This document shows positions 35,020-54,379 of a stretch of DNA of 64,000 bases, in pieces. The stretch covers positions 749,001 to 813,000 of the forward strand of contig OY759269.1 of assembly GCA_963662155.1 (NCBI GenBank), written 5' to 3'. The stretch's first letter is position 1. Every line of letters begins with the position of its first letter. A model generated the notes under the pieces. The model did not search any database and was not told where the DNA came from. It was given only the letters and a program-made list of their open reading frames with translations. The position numbers and the translations under genes were made by a program. The stretch is from Lamellibrachia columna (Eukaryota > Annelida > Polychaeta > Sabellida > Siboglinidae).

Positions 35020-37700
35020 CAGTGTCGTCCGCCCCAGTGTGGATCTTTGGGGCGGAAATCTTCGCCGTGATTATCGTAAGCGCGGATTTGGGGTTTCTGT
35101 AAACAAATGGCTACGGAACTAATAACTTATGTTTTAAAATCGATACGCACTAACCGTTTCACATGTGTATTCTGTAACATACAACCGATACTTGGGCATC
35201 AAGAAACAGAAGAAATGTGCTCCAAATAATGATTTATGAGTACATTTATCAGTAACATAGAAAATATTTCATAAATAGCCGCCATACTGCGCACGTGATG
35301 TTGCCTTTGGATCACATGGTGAAACGCGATTTCGTGTAGAATGAGGCTAGAGTGGGCCAGCAGTACATATATAAATAAAACACCCGTTAATAAGTTAGTA
35401 GTTTATAGGGGATGATTAATGATGTAACTCTATGGCCAACAGACGGCAATTCTTAGCGTGACCTTATATTGGTCTACGAGAATCCCGTTTGGTAATCTCG
35501 CTCGCACGTCATCCGGTTATATACACATTTTGACAAGCACATGCGTTCTGACAAAAAGGTAATAACTTCACACTTTTACATGGTTATTGCCAGGTAACTT
35601 TAGTGATATACACATAAGAATACATAAAAACATGAAATACGTGTTCATTGCTGTGTTTGTGGCGGTTTTGTAAGGTTTCACGTTTCATGAAAATGCGTAC
35701 GCTTTTGCCGAGCGTGTTCTTCGCCTATACAACAGCAACAGCCAGATAAAAAACAATTGTATGGCGATTGACTTTGCCTAAACGTAGAGGGACAGACACA
35801 CTCTATAACACGTCTAAGTCGTCACTGGACTCGTTGGTCGCGTGTCGAGTGTCTGTACATACCACCGATAATGGGTCGTGTGACGAAGACACAAGTGACG
35901 AAGACACAAGTGCCGACTGTCATCCCAACCTACTGCCCCAGTTCGCTGATAATACACAAGTTCGGTGATACTGCCCCAGTTTGTTGATGCTGGCCCAGTT
36001 TGTTGATGCTGCCCATAGACATAAATAGAACACCTGTTAGTAAAACAAGACCGCTGAGCCCTTATCAGTTGACACATGATAAAGTGATTCAGGCATGGAC
36101 CAGTGACATTCATGCTGCTGAACGGCAAGAACCCACTGGAGGCCCAGTTTTTATACTGTACAGCCCCAAGTCTTCATCATAATATTATTATATCTATAGA
36201 TATACAGTACTAATAAGAGATTATTACTATATAGCTATATATACCTAATACCTTATTACCTGCTCAATCTATCCATGCACCTTGTATATCAAATATCAAA
36301 ACATATTAACTATAACAGTAGCACCACTAAACATGATCGAAACTGAACTTTCTGTAGTGTTCTATACATGTATTAGCTAATGACTGCAAGTGGTCAAAAT
36401 CTCATTAAGCCCTGTTGGACATTCTTCTCGATCTAAGGTCCAACAAATATTCTTTTCCCATCTTCCAACACATTCCCCAGCTGCTCCATCACAGCCATTT
36501 CCATATGCAGATCAAGATCTTTCTCGAATGTTATCTGACCAACTTTCCCAAGGACACACCTCATGTAAAGAAATGTGCTCTCTCATTTAAACTGTCAACT
36601 GTTTTAGTAGGAAACATTTCACATGGTTTGTCAAACAAATGCATAGAATGCAATGAATGTTGCAACGTGTACAGAATGAGTTACATGATAGTGGTTCATA
36701 CAACGATGAAAAGGCAAACGACGACCAAAAAAGGGAGAGCCTCATTAAATGCAGATGACTTAATAAAAAGAACAAAAATCTTATTAATGAGCTGACATCT
36801 AGTAGAGTTTAAAAAAAGAGTTACAAATATGCATACACGCACGCACATATTATTTATAAAACTGAATCCTACCCCTATAACATTTTATGTTGCACCCAAT
36901 CAATGTGACTACTGGGAAACACTTAATGTACGCTCCCCCAAGAAAAACGAACGTATCTATAATATATTGATATTTCAGAACATTTTCGAAACTGTTACAT
37001 TCATTCACATATACACTAACACAGCACAAACATTTGTGACATAAATTACCTGAAAATAACGAGATGTTAGATCCTGTCTTCTGTTGATTCGTAAGCCACA
37101 CAGGAAATAACCATATTCGTTGTGCCACAACTTTCTCCAGCAAGCCTCCAAAATGTTTGTCTTTGAGAGTTTAACACTAATACACGATGCTCACTCCAGT
37201 ATGAACAACCCAACTGCCCACACTTATAACACAACTGCTGGGAACACCCTCACCCAAATTATTAATCAGTCTGGTGGCCATGCCCCATTAAGAACAAATG
37301 ACAATGACAAATCTTCAAGTTAATTGGTTCCTGGTGTCATCGTCACTCGCTACTAGCCCGATAAGTTTGTCTCTTTCAACAGATTCAGCTAAAAGTTGTT
37401 TTGTTCCCAACGAATATCAATACGTAGCCTTTAGGCTTTAATTATCATATATAAATGCTCTAATGTAGTTTCAGCCATAAGTTTGAAGCAGTGAATTTGC
37501 CCATTAAAGAGAATAACAACAACGATTGTTTGAAATCATATTATGTTACATCTTGTAATATAATTCCACAACACCGAACAGTTCATAAGAATTCCATTAA
37601 TTAATAATTCCAAATAATACTCTGTTCTACCGGCCTACCTCGATTATGCATATTTTACCGCTCTTATCGACAAGCTTCGACGTGACGTCACTGATGATAA
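35020..37700. other. Unique AT-rich region, no gene recognised
   Basis: Contains a perfect 8-bp stem/11-nt loop (CCGCCCCA at 35029, TGGGGCGG at 35048). It also has a small GACGAAGACACAAGT duplication at 35881-35911 and short imperfect CCCAGTTTGTTGATGCTG repeats near 35975-36010. Open stretches at 36390-36590 and 37120-37323 have protein-like composition but no family that I can name. The segment 37466-37508 is a copy of a dispersed repeat also at 40845 and 45650. Confidence 0.5.
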
Positions 37701-37771
37701 TGCGACTTAGGATTTCCCATTCATTCACCGAACCGTTGACAGCAATAGCGGTTGCTTAGAAGCGGGCGTCA

Positions 37772-38070
37772 GAATGGTTTATTGCGCGGCATTTTACTGT
37801 AATGCAAACAGCAGTAAGAATAAAGTAACATGTAGTTGGTTTAAGTTAAAATAATGTTTTTAAAGCAAACGTCAAGCCGACGAAGTAAACACAACTGGGT
37901 TTGCTCGCTTCGAGAAAACTTGTTTCGATTGCCATCCGGACCAGAGAGGTGGTAGCCCTGGGTTATTCGGGTGCTAAAATCTCTTGGAAAGAGGATGATA
38001 TGTCCACATTATTCTCAGTAGTGGAAGCTATGTTGATGCCAACAATCCGTAGAACGTCGACGACCGCGGT
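37772..38070 (+). pseudogene. THAP-domain gene start, degenerate
   Basis: ATG at 37772 encodes MVYCAAFYCNANSSKNKVTC and then SWFKLK before a TAA. This matches the beginning of a THAP zinc finger (C-x2-4-C opening, then SWFKxP), a DNA-binding domain of P-element and Kolobok transposases and of domesticated proteins. Downstream frames hold fragments only. Likely a decayed transposase copy. Confidence 0.55.
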
Positions 38071-38985
38071 CTAGGATCGAAGCGAGCTGTCAGCGCGGAT
38101 ACAAGTGATGCCGGCTCACGCTGAATTCGGACATCATTTTTTTGGAGAGTTCGCCCGCAACTCTGGTAACTTCGGTCTCAGAGCACAACGGGCATGGTGA
38201 TCTCGGCCTAAATTATTGTGTAGCGAGCACACGAAGTTTAATGTGCGTCTTATTGTGAATAATGCATTTTATTCTCTCATTTGTTAATTGATTTTGTTCC
38301 ACATTAATCCAAAATTGTTACTTTGTAAATGTTTTTATAACTTTCGCTTCTTTTCGCATAAAATAAGGCGCTATGTTTTTTTCCATTTTAACACGAAGTC
38401 AACGAGACGATCATTAGAACTCATACATATTGTTGTATCCTTAAAATTCATATCATTTAAAATATAATATATAAAACAAAAAACTATAATATTTTGTATG
38501 TTGAATAATTTAAATAAATTAAATTACAATTATCACCGTATCTTGCTTCTATACTTCAGATTGTCAAACGTTTCCCCTCATCGGGGAAAATTCTCCCCAT
38601 ACCTTTTTTATTAAATCAAATACAGAGTAATGACAGTTATTAGCGATTATTGTAATACGAATACAACGGAACCACCTGCGTGTGGTCTTTGATCTCTGTA
38701 GTGTTTTTCGTCAGATCATTTTGAATGTGAATCATGGTCTTTTATTCACACCTGCTCATTGTACGAAACAGAGAAAGCATTGTACTTCAACAGTATCTAG
38801 TTAAACTATAGGAATAATAAACCCTTAAAGCGAAGACTAATCAATTACTAGCTGGAACAGAGTGGATCTTGTGTGTCACATCAGTCACCGAAATTACCAA
38901 GCCGAAATAACATGGCAGTTGGGCCGAATTCTCCGTGGACCGAAATCACTATCACCAGTCAGCGCTACTCCTGTCATTGCGATGT
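38071..38985. other. AT-rich spacer, no feature seen
   Basis: No coding similarity and no tandem repeat detected. Confidence 0.5.
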
Positions 38986-39740
38986 TTCCTTTCTAACCTA
39001 ACCGTGAACACGATCATCTAGAACTCTTACTTTCTCACCTAACCGTGAACACGATCATCTAGCGTGAACACGATCATCTAGAACTCTTACTTTCTGACCT
39101 AACCGTGAACACGATCATCTAGAACTCTTACTTTCTCACCTAACCGTGAACACGATCATCTAGAACTCTTACTTTCTCACCTAACCATGAACACGATCAT
39201 CTAGAGCCGCCAAACGTCTAATTATATTTACCATCGTCAAACATTACTCTTACTTTCTCACCTAACCATGAACACGATCATCTAGAGCCGCCAAACTTCT
39301 AATTATATTTACCATGGTCAAACATTACTCTTACTTTCTCACCTAACCGTGAACACGATCATCTAGAGCCGCCAAACTTCTAATTATATTTACCATGGTC
39401 AAACATTACTCTTACTTTCTCACCTAACCGTGAACACGATCATCTAGAGCCGCCAAACTTCTAATTATATTTACCATGGTCAAACATTACTCTTACTTCC
39501 AAGTAACGATAACAAATTATAAAAACAAAATCTAGCTATATCTTCTATGCTTAGCTCCGCGAAGCTAGGCGTAGGCGATGAATTTTTTTTGTTTATTTCG
39601 TTCTTTGTATGGAAGTAAGAGTAATGTTTGACCACGTTGCTTGTTTTACGAGTACGATAGATATATGAGGAGAAGTTTGGTAGCTCTGTATGGTTGTTTT
39701 CATGGTCAGAAGGTAAAGTTCTAATTCAAAGACAAAGGCT
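38986..39740. mobile_element. Inverted-repeat element with one arm tandemly amplified
   Basis: A perfect 25-bp inverted repeat joins 39477-39501 and 39610-39634 (core AAACATTACTCTTACTTCC). Imperfect pairing extends outward (AGAAGTTTGG...GCTCT on both sides). The left arm is amplified. A 43-bp unit (ACCGTGAACACGATCATCTA) repeats at 39000-39190, and a unit of about 80 bp containing GAGCCGCCAAACTTCTAATT repeats four times to 39500. The right arm remains single copy. Confidence 0.7.
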
Positions 39741-40310
39741 ACTGGTATCGCTAAACTGCTCCGAAAGAGACGAATTCGAAGATGATTCTGCGGTATCACT
39801 TGCTGCTAGGGCTTCGAAATCGTTACATTATACTTTTTATTCTGGAAACTTTACGTCGCCACCATTCGCTATTGTAACGCGAGTGAAACTATAATGAAGC
39901 ACTGCATAGAAATCACTGACTGAATGTAAACACATCACCTTTGACGTCACGAAACCACGTCACGTGGTCCACGTGATTGCTCATCTCATTAACTTCGAAT
40001 TTCACACGCGCTTTGCGAGTTAGACGCATCAAACATCTAATTTTACCTATAAATAATTTAGCAATTTTTTTTGGCATGTACATTATTTACTAATTATATG
40101 TAAACACCTTTTGGGGGCCGGTATGCTTGCTGAGATTATTCGATGTATCTTATTTTGATGATGTATGCTTGCCTAATTTCCTGCTCCTTAATTATTAAAT
40201 CTAAATGTCATTCTTTTGCCTATTTCAATATACACTGGACTTGTGTTGTTATTTTGCATAAAAGCATTTTAGCTAGTGCCTTGTTATTGTTCCCTTTGAG
40301 CGCTAGTGTC

Positions 40311-40456
40311 AGGTGTGGCAGGACGTGGGAGGTTGGCCCTAAAAATTGGTGGGAGGTGGGAGGAAGGCATAAAAAATAGGTGGCCTCTCGAATTTGGAGG
40401 GAGGTGGGAGGTTGACCCCAAAACAGGTGGGACTGATTGAAGCCCCTGCCACACAC
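40311..40456. mobile_element. Small G-rich inverted-terminus repeat (MITE-like), copy 1
   Basis: Starts GGTGTGGCAGG and ends CCTGCCACAC. The interior is dense in GTGGGAGG. Related G-rich segments lie at 41655-41830 and 45705-45850. Confidence 0.6.
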
Positions 40457-40927
40457 CCTTCTTATAGTATTTTATTGGCCTTCAACCATTTCATGCATGG
40501 GTGAATTTCGTCCAGCGGGAGAGTCGACTCGTACTTAAACATACAAACTACAAAAAAGTTACTGCTATACCTATCTGCTATAAAATAACGTCTAAAAACT
40601 GATAAGTGGCGTATTCCACAAATGAAGGCCATTCTGTCAGTATTTTCGTATATGTCTCTAGGCGCGAAACTTATGGAGAACATGTGACTGTCAAATGTAA
40701 CTGAGGTCAGTGCCTATAAGTTAGGAACTAGCCATACGTTGAGCAAAACAACGTTTAGCTGAAACTGTCTAGCGTGCATCAATACCTAATGTATAGCCTA
40801 TAAGTTGAACTTCTCTCATACGTAGCCGTAGTGCAGTTTCAGCTATAACTTAAAGTGAAACCAAGTAATGCACTTTCAGCTCTATAAGTTAAACTGAAAC
40901 CAAGTAATGCACTTTCAGCTCTATAAG
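40457..40927. repeat. Dispersed repeat, copy 1
   Basis: Similar to 44515-44590 plus 45495-45710. Shared words include AGTCGACTCGT(A/T)C and CATTCTGTCAG. At 40845-40927 a unit of about 43 bp (GTGAAACCAAGTAATGCACT) is repeated, ending at the Kolobok-like insertion. Confidence 0.65.
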
Positions 40928-41646
40928 TTAAAGTGAAACCAAAGGCATTGTTTTGGGCCTTTGCACCTATAAGAGGGCCTAAAAACCAACCATTTGCGGT
41001 TATAATGAAGAATATCACGCGGTGGTTTACTGGGAATCTGTTCTAAAAGTGCGAAATTCTGGTGTAATGTATTTTTTATGGCGGCTGACATATTCATCAG
41101 TGTTTGCAATTTTGACCAATCAGCAGCGAGCAGCCCCTTAACGTGGCTGTGACGTAGGCTGTGCGTATTGCGTGTATTTGTAACGTGGTTGAGGTGTCCG
41201 GTTACATTTTACTTGCTTTTATATTGGATTTACACGCAGCAAACATTTTCTTACAATGCCGCACTGTGCAGCATTCGGATGTAAGCATCATTCAGCGAAG
41301 CATAGAATTTTTCGACACAACTCAGACACTCGACCTAGAGAACTGTCAAATCGGAAGGCGAGGCGGTCAGTAAACAATGAATGAATGGACTATCTTGCCA
41401 AATAAGTTTATTTAGACGCAGACAGCATGTCCAAACTTATTGGCAAATATGTGACTAAAATCGTCTACATTTACGATCAGGCGTTTAAAGCTGTAGCTGT
41501 GGATAACCAGCACTCTTGACGCAGGATTCTGAACAAATATATCGCTGCCCACTTGCGTGATATTCTTGATTATAGTTTTCAATGGTTAGTTTTCAAATAC
41601 TCTTATAGGTACAAAGGCCCCCAAAATGCCTTTGGTTTCACTTTAA
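40928..41646 (+). mobile_element. Kolobok-like DNA transposon with TTAA target duplication and THAP exon
   Basis: The element spans 40932-41642. Terminal inverted repeats of about 90 bp begin AGTGAAACCAAAGGCATT on both ends, and inner parts match again as AAGAATATCACGC. TTAA flanks both sides (40928-40931, 41643-41646). Inside, an ATG at 41257 encodes MPHCAAFGCKHHSAKHRIF, the start of a THAP zinc finger. TTAA duplication together with a THAP domain fits Kolobok. The transposase body is missing, so this copy is non-autonomous. Confidence 0.75.
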
Positions 41647-41654
41647 CTTGCCCA

Positions 41655-41835
41655 TTAAGCGGTAGTGTGAGGGGTGTGACAGGAGGAAGTGGGAAGTGAG
41701 ATTTTGGTCCTAAAAATTGGTGGGAAGTGAGGTTGGCCTAAGAAATAGGTGGGATGTGGACACTGGTGGGAGGTGGACACTGGTGGGAGGTGGGTGATTG
41801 ACCTCCAGAGCAGGTGGGACTGCTACCCTTTAGTC
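41655..41835. repeat. G-rich dispersed repeat, copy 2
   Basis: Built of GGTGGGAGGTGG and GTGGGAAGTGAG words with CCTAAAAATTGGTGGGA, as in copy 1. A 19-bp unit GGACACTGGTGGGAGGTGG is duplicated at its right part. Confidence 0.7.
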
Positions 41836-41849
41836 AGTCTAGTGTATTT

Positions 41850-43636
41850 ATTTACCTTTCTAATGGCGGAAGACCTAAATGGTTACTTCAGTTCGGCGTT
41901 TACCATAGAGGATATTATTTCATTACTTGTTCCAGATGCTAAATTTCAGGAGGCTAAATCTGACTATTTAGGACCGTTAATAGTAATTCCTTAGAAGTGC
42001 CTCAAGCAGAACAAGATTCCATTAGTACAGAAAAACCAATAACAAAATGTCCAGAAAACATCTCTGAAACAGGTTATAAATGTGTGTGTTTAAATGCAAG
42101 GAGCATAGTAAATAAGAAAAACGAATTAAACATTATGGTAGAAGATATTGACCCTCACATAATTGGTATAACTGAATCATGGGCCAACATAGACCTAACA
42201 GATGCTGAATTAGGACTGTCAGGATACGTAATGTTTAGGAGAGATCGAATAGGAAGAAGGGGAGGGGGAGTTATTTTATATGTTAAAGAATCTATTCAGG
42301 CTGATGAAATAAAACTAGAAAGGGAAGCAGATTGCGATGAAGCAAAATAGTGCAAAATAGTTTCAGAAAATTAAAAATTAACTATTGGATTAGTTTATCG
42401 AAGTCCAAACATAAACGAAGAGGATAACACAAAAATGCAAAACGCTATAAAGGAAGTTAGTAAAGGGGATTGTATCATAATGGGAGATTTTAACCATGGA
42501 TACATACAGTGGAAATCTCTGGAGAGTACAGGGGGTGAAGACCAACAATTTCTATTTTTAATTCAGGAGAGCTTCCTTACTCAGCACGTGCTAGAACCAA
42601 CCAGGGGAGATAATGTATTAAATAAAGTTTTGTCATCACAAGAAAAAACTGGATAATATAAAAATACATAAATCATTGGGTAACAGTGACCATAATCAAA
42701 TACTTTTTACATCAATGTAAAATCAGAAAGCAAAAATAAAAAAACGTACAAGAGAAACCACAAAGGTAACTATAAAGATATGAGAAAATACTTAGCAAAG
42801 CTAGATTGGAATAACATGCTGATGAATAAGACCGCAATTGAATGTGGGAATATTATAAAATACGAAATTGAGAGTATCATCGATAAATTTGTTCCCTTAA
42901 AAAAAACAAGGGAAACGGTCTAGAAAGAAACACTTGTCAGAAGAAGCTATTAGAAAAATAGTGTTCAAGCAAACTATGTGGAGAGTTTATAGGCGTACCA
43001 GAAAGGACGAAGACTGTGTAAATTACAAATAGGCACTTAATGCAGCTAAAACTGAAATTAGACAATCTAAAAGAAGCTATGAGCAAAAACTAGCATGTAA
43101 CATAAAAAAATTACAGCAAGAGTTTTTATGCATATGTCAGGAGTAAACAAAACGTACGAGACAAGGTTGGACTTCTAGAAGACAGTGCTGGAAATATAAT
43201 ATCACAGGGGTTTTTAATGGCGGAAGACCTAAATGGTTACTTCAGTTCAGTGTTTACCAAAGAAGATATTAGTTCATTACCAGTTGCTGATGCTAAATTT
43301 CAGGAGGCTAAATCTGACTATTTAGTACCGTTAATTGTAACAAACATCATACCATTATTTAAAAAGGTTTAGAAAAATAAGTCAGAGAATTACAGATCAG
43401 TGAGTTTAACGTTAGTGATTTGTAAATTATTAGAAAGGTTAATTAAAGACAATATGGTCTACTTCCTACTTAAATTAATAGCCCATGGTATCGGGGATGC
43501 CATAATCAACTGAAAAGAACAATGATTGACTGACAGAAGACAGCGTGTTGTAGTAGATGGAGACGTTTCAAAAAAAAAATGGAAATCAGTGTTGAGTGGT
43601 GTACCACAAGAATCAGTATTATGACCTTAATTATTC

Positions 43637-43705
<69 letters not shown>

Positions 43706-44360
43706 ATGATTGGACGACAATATAACAAATAACTTACTGACATTTGCTGATGACACAAAAGTGTTTAGAAAGGTTAACACTGATGGTGATAAACAACATT
43801 TCCAAAACGATCTAAACAGATTAGTGAAATGGTCTGACAGATGACAGATGTTGTTCAATTTGGGGAAATGTACATGCCCACATACAGGACATGGGAACTT
43901 TGATGTAAACTATAAAATGGGAGATACTGTTCTGGGTACAGTAAGCGCTGATATGAAAGTTTCAGAGCAGTGTGGCATTGCAGCTTCAAAGGGTAATCGA
44001 ATTCTTGGGTTGATTAGGATAAACATAACATAAAAAAGCCAATTATACATCTGTATAAAGCAATAGTTAGACCCCATTTGGAGTACTGTATACAAGCGTG
44101 GAGACCATATTGTAAGAAGGATATTGAAACGCTTGAGCGCATACAGCGAAGAGCAAGTAAAATTATTCAAGAACTGAGAGACCTTAGTTATGAAGAACGC
44201 CTGAAAGAATGTGGTTTAACAAGTCTAGAGACAAGGAGGTTAAGAGGAGATCAGATTGACGTTTTTAAGATATTGAATAGGTATGAAATTTTTTATAGAA
44301 ATATATTTTTCTCACTCAAGAAGGATAGCAGAACTAGAAGACATGAGGTAAATTAGTAAA
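41850..44360 (+). mobile_element. CR1-like non-LTR retrotransposon, degenerate
   Basis: The endonuclease is at about 42050-42660 (CVCLNARSIVNKKNELNIMV, IIGITESWA, then IIMGDFNHGYIQW). A connector follows to 43200. RT starts at MAEDLNGYFSSVFTKEDISS (43217) and reaches LTFADDTKVF (43740). The C-terminal part is NYKMGDTVLG, GIAASKGNRILGLIR, YKAIVRPHLEYCIQAWRPYC and RIQRRASKIIQEL, ending near 44356. The first 130 bp (41862-41994) are a second copy of the RT-start segment, placed in front of the endonuclease. A (TA)n tract interrupts RT. Stops throughout. Confidence 0.9.
43638..43703. repeat. (TA)n microsatellite inside CR1 RT
   Basis: Replaces the short TAT-ATA run in the codons for LIYIND just before the ADD box; RT frames exist on both sides. 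Confidence 0.95.
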
Positions 44361-44499
44361 GGATCAGTGTAGATTGGTTATCAGGAAATGCTCGTTCTCA
44401 CAGGGCGGGTTACACGTAGATGAACATTGTTGGACTCTCGAAAAGCCAATGATTTCCTTGTCCACTTGCCATCTGGGCCTTTGGCTTGGATGGCAAATC

Positions 44500-44590
44500 T
44501 TGCTAAATCTTGTTAAAACCTTTATCATCCCACGCATGAGTGATTTTCCACCAGCGAGCGTGTCGACTCGTTCATGTGAACTACAGTAAA
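44500..44590. repeat. Dispersed repeat, copy 2, left part
   Basis: Resembles 40460-40560 (GAGTGATTTTCCACCAGCGA, GTCGACTCGTTC). The rest of this copy resumes after the array at 45495. Confidence 0.6.
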
Positions 44591-45494
44591 ATACTGGTGC
44601 TTTCCCTGTCCTTGTAATAACTGATCTTGTGTATCTATATTACAAAGCACTTTCCCTGTCCTTGTATGTAATAACTGTTCTTGTGTATCTATATTACAAA
44701 GCACTTTCCCTGTCCTTGTATGTAATAACTGTTCTTATGTATCTATATTACAAAGCACTTTCCCTGTCCTTGTGTGTAATAACTGTTCTTATGTAACTAT
44801 ATTACAAAGCACTTTCCCTGTCCTTGTGTGTAATAACTGATCTTATGTATCTATATTACAAAGCACTTTCCCTGTCCTTGTATGTAATAACTGTTCTTAT
44901 GTATCTATATTACAAAGCACTTTCCCTGTCCTTGTAATAACTGATCTTGTGTATCTATATTACAAAGCACTTTCCCTGTCCTTGTGTGTAATAACTGTTC
45001 TTATGTATCTATATTACAAAGCACTTTCCCTGTCCTTGTGTGTAATAACTGTTCTTATGTATCTATATTACAAAGCACTTTCCCTGTCCTTGTGTGTAAT
45101 AACTGTTCTTATGTATCTATATTACAAAGCACTTTCCCTGTCCTTGTGTGTAATAACTGTTCTTATGTATCTATATTACAAAGCACTTTCCCTGTCCTTG
45201 TGTGTAATAACTGTTCTTATGTATCTATATTACAAAGCACTTTCCCTGTCCTTGTAATAACTGTTCTTATGTATCTATATTACAAAGCACTTTCCCTGTC
45301 CTTGTGTGTAATAACTGTTCTTATGTATCTATATTACAAAGCACTTTCCCTGTCCTTGTAATAACTGTTCTTATGTATCTATATTACAAAGCACTTTCCC
45401 TGTCCTTGTAATAACTGTTCTTATGTATCTATATTACAAAGCACTTTCCCTGTCCTTGTAATAACTGTTCTTATGTATCTATATTACAAAGCAC
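44591..45494. repeat. 48/54-bp tandem repeat, about 17 copies
   Basis: Unit contains TATATTACAAAGCACTTTCC and CTGTCCTTGT. Two lengths differ by a 6-bp GTGTGT/ATGTAA segment. Both lengths are multiples of 3, so frames stay open artificially. Confidence 0.95.
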
Positions 45495-45860
45495 GTAAAA
45501 CTTATTTTCTTTGAAACAACGCCTGAAAACTAGTAAGTAGCATATTCACTAATGGTGGCTGTTAGACAGTTTCAGCTACGTTTTCGCTGCCAACGTATCT
45601 AAATACTTAACGTTTAGCCTTAAGTTGAACTTATCTCATACGTAGCCTAATGCAGTTTCTGCTATAAATTTGAAGCAGTGAACTTGGCCATTAAGCCCTA
45701 AGTTGGGGGGTATCGTGTGGCAGGAAGTGGGAGGGTGATCCTAACAATTAGTGAGAGGTGGAAGGTTGGTCTCAAAACTAAGTGAGAGGTGGGACTGGTG
45801 GGAAGTGGACTCTCAAAATGCGTGGTAGGTGGGAAGTTGCCCCCATTCACTAATGGAGGC
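45495..45860. repeat. Dispersed repeat, copy 2, right part with G-rich segment
   Basis: 45500-45700 parallels 40570-40860; 45705-45850 is the G-rich module (GGCAGGAAGTGGGAGGGTGA). It is followed directly by the globin upstream array. Confidence 0.6.
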
Positions 45861-45904
45861 CATTCTGTCAGTTATTACGTATGCGTATTTCACTGTTGTG
45901 TATC

Positions 45905-46386
45905 TGTAGACACGAACCATGCCAGACCTATTGTTGTATATGTGTGTGTAGACACGAACCATGCCAGACCTATTGTTGTATATGTGTGTGTAGACACGAA
46001 CCATGCCAGACCTATTGTTGTATATGTGTGTGTAGACACGAACCATGCCAGACCTATTGTTGTATATGTGTGTGTAGACACGAACCATGCCAGACCTATT
46101 GTTGTATATGTGTGTGTAAACACGAACCATGCCAGACCTATTGTTGTATATGTGTGTGTGTAGACACGAACCATGCCAGACCTATTGTTGTATATGTGTG
46201 TGTAAACACGAACCATGCCAGACCTATTGTTGTATATGTGTGTGTGTAGACACGAACCATGCCAGACCTATTGTTGTATATGTGTGTGTAGACACGAACC
46301 ATGCCAGACCTATTGTTGTATATGTGTGTGTGTAGACACGAACCATGCCAGACCTATTGTTGTATATGTGTGTGTAGACACGAACC
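45905..46386 (+). repeat. 42/44-bp tandem repeat carrying copies of the globin start codon
   Basis: Eleven copies of ACGAACCATGCCAGACCT precede the genuine twelfth copy that opens the globin gene. ATGs lie at 45919, 45961, 46003, 46045, 46087, 46129, 46173, 46215, 46259, 46301 and 46345, with 46387 used. In each upstream copy the frame is M-P-D-L and then LLYMCV before a TAG or TAA. If transcribed as 5' UTR these would be upstream ORFs with the same start context as the gene. Confidence 0.9.
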
Positions 46387-53708
<7,322 letters not shown>

Positions 53709-53839
53709 ACAGCGCCATCAGTTGTACATATTATACGCATGCGCACATCCGCGGAAGTGACCTCAGCAGCCGTAGTCGTTGAACGGCTACGTCATGTGTG
53801 CCAGTGTATTTTGTAGACTGTCAGCTGTGTAGACCAGTA

Positions 53840-54268
53840 GCTGTGTATTGTAGACTACCTATATACATGTATTGTAGACTACCTATATACATGTATTGTA
53901 GACTACCTATATACATGTATTGTAGACTACCTATATACATGTATTGTAGACTACCTATATACATGTATTGTAGACTACCTATATACATGTATTGTAGACT
54001 ACCTATATACATGTATTGTAGAATACCTATATACATGTATTGTAGAATACCTATATACATGTATTGTAGAATACCTATATACATGTATTGTAGAATACCT
54101 ATATACATGTATTGTAGACTACCTATATACATGTATTGTAGACTACCTATATACATGTATTGTAAACTACCTATATACATGTATTGTAGACTACCTATAT
54201 ACATGTATTGTAGAATACCTATATACATGTATTGTAGACTACCTATATACGTGTATTGTAGACCAGCT
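53840..54268. repeat. 24-bp tandem repeat, about 17 copies, in the presumed globin 3' UTR or flank
   Basis: Unit ATTGTAGACTACCTATATAC plus ATGT. A block of GAATAC variants in the middle. Confidence 0.95.
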
Positions 54269-54336
54269 ATGCATTGTAGACTAGCTATGTAGGGGAGACC
54301 GGGGCTAGTTTATATATTAAGTTTATTATTCGTGTT

Positions 54337-54342
54337 AATAAA
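54337..54342 (+). promoter_or_regulatory. Possible polyadenylation signal for globin
   Basis: AATAAA about 630 bp after the stop codon, after the 24-bp array. If used, the array is in the 3' UTR. No nearer AATAAA was seen. Confidence 0.35.
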
Positions 54343-54379
54343 CTGTACGATATAAACTGTACGATATCATTGATATTCC

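Noticed and set aside
36390..36795. Two overlapping open frames with protein-like composition
   Set aside because: No recognisable domain, no splice context, and both strands are comparably open.
37120..37323. Possible 3' coding exon (NNPTAHTYNTTAGNTLTQI)
   Set aside because: Short, no family resemblance and no linked exon; left as unsupported.
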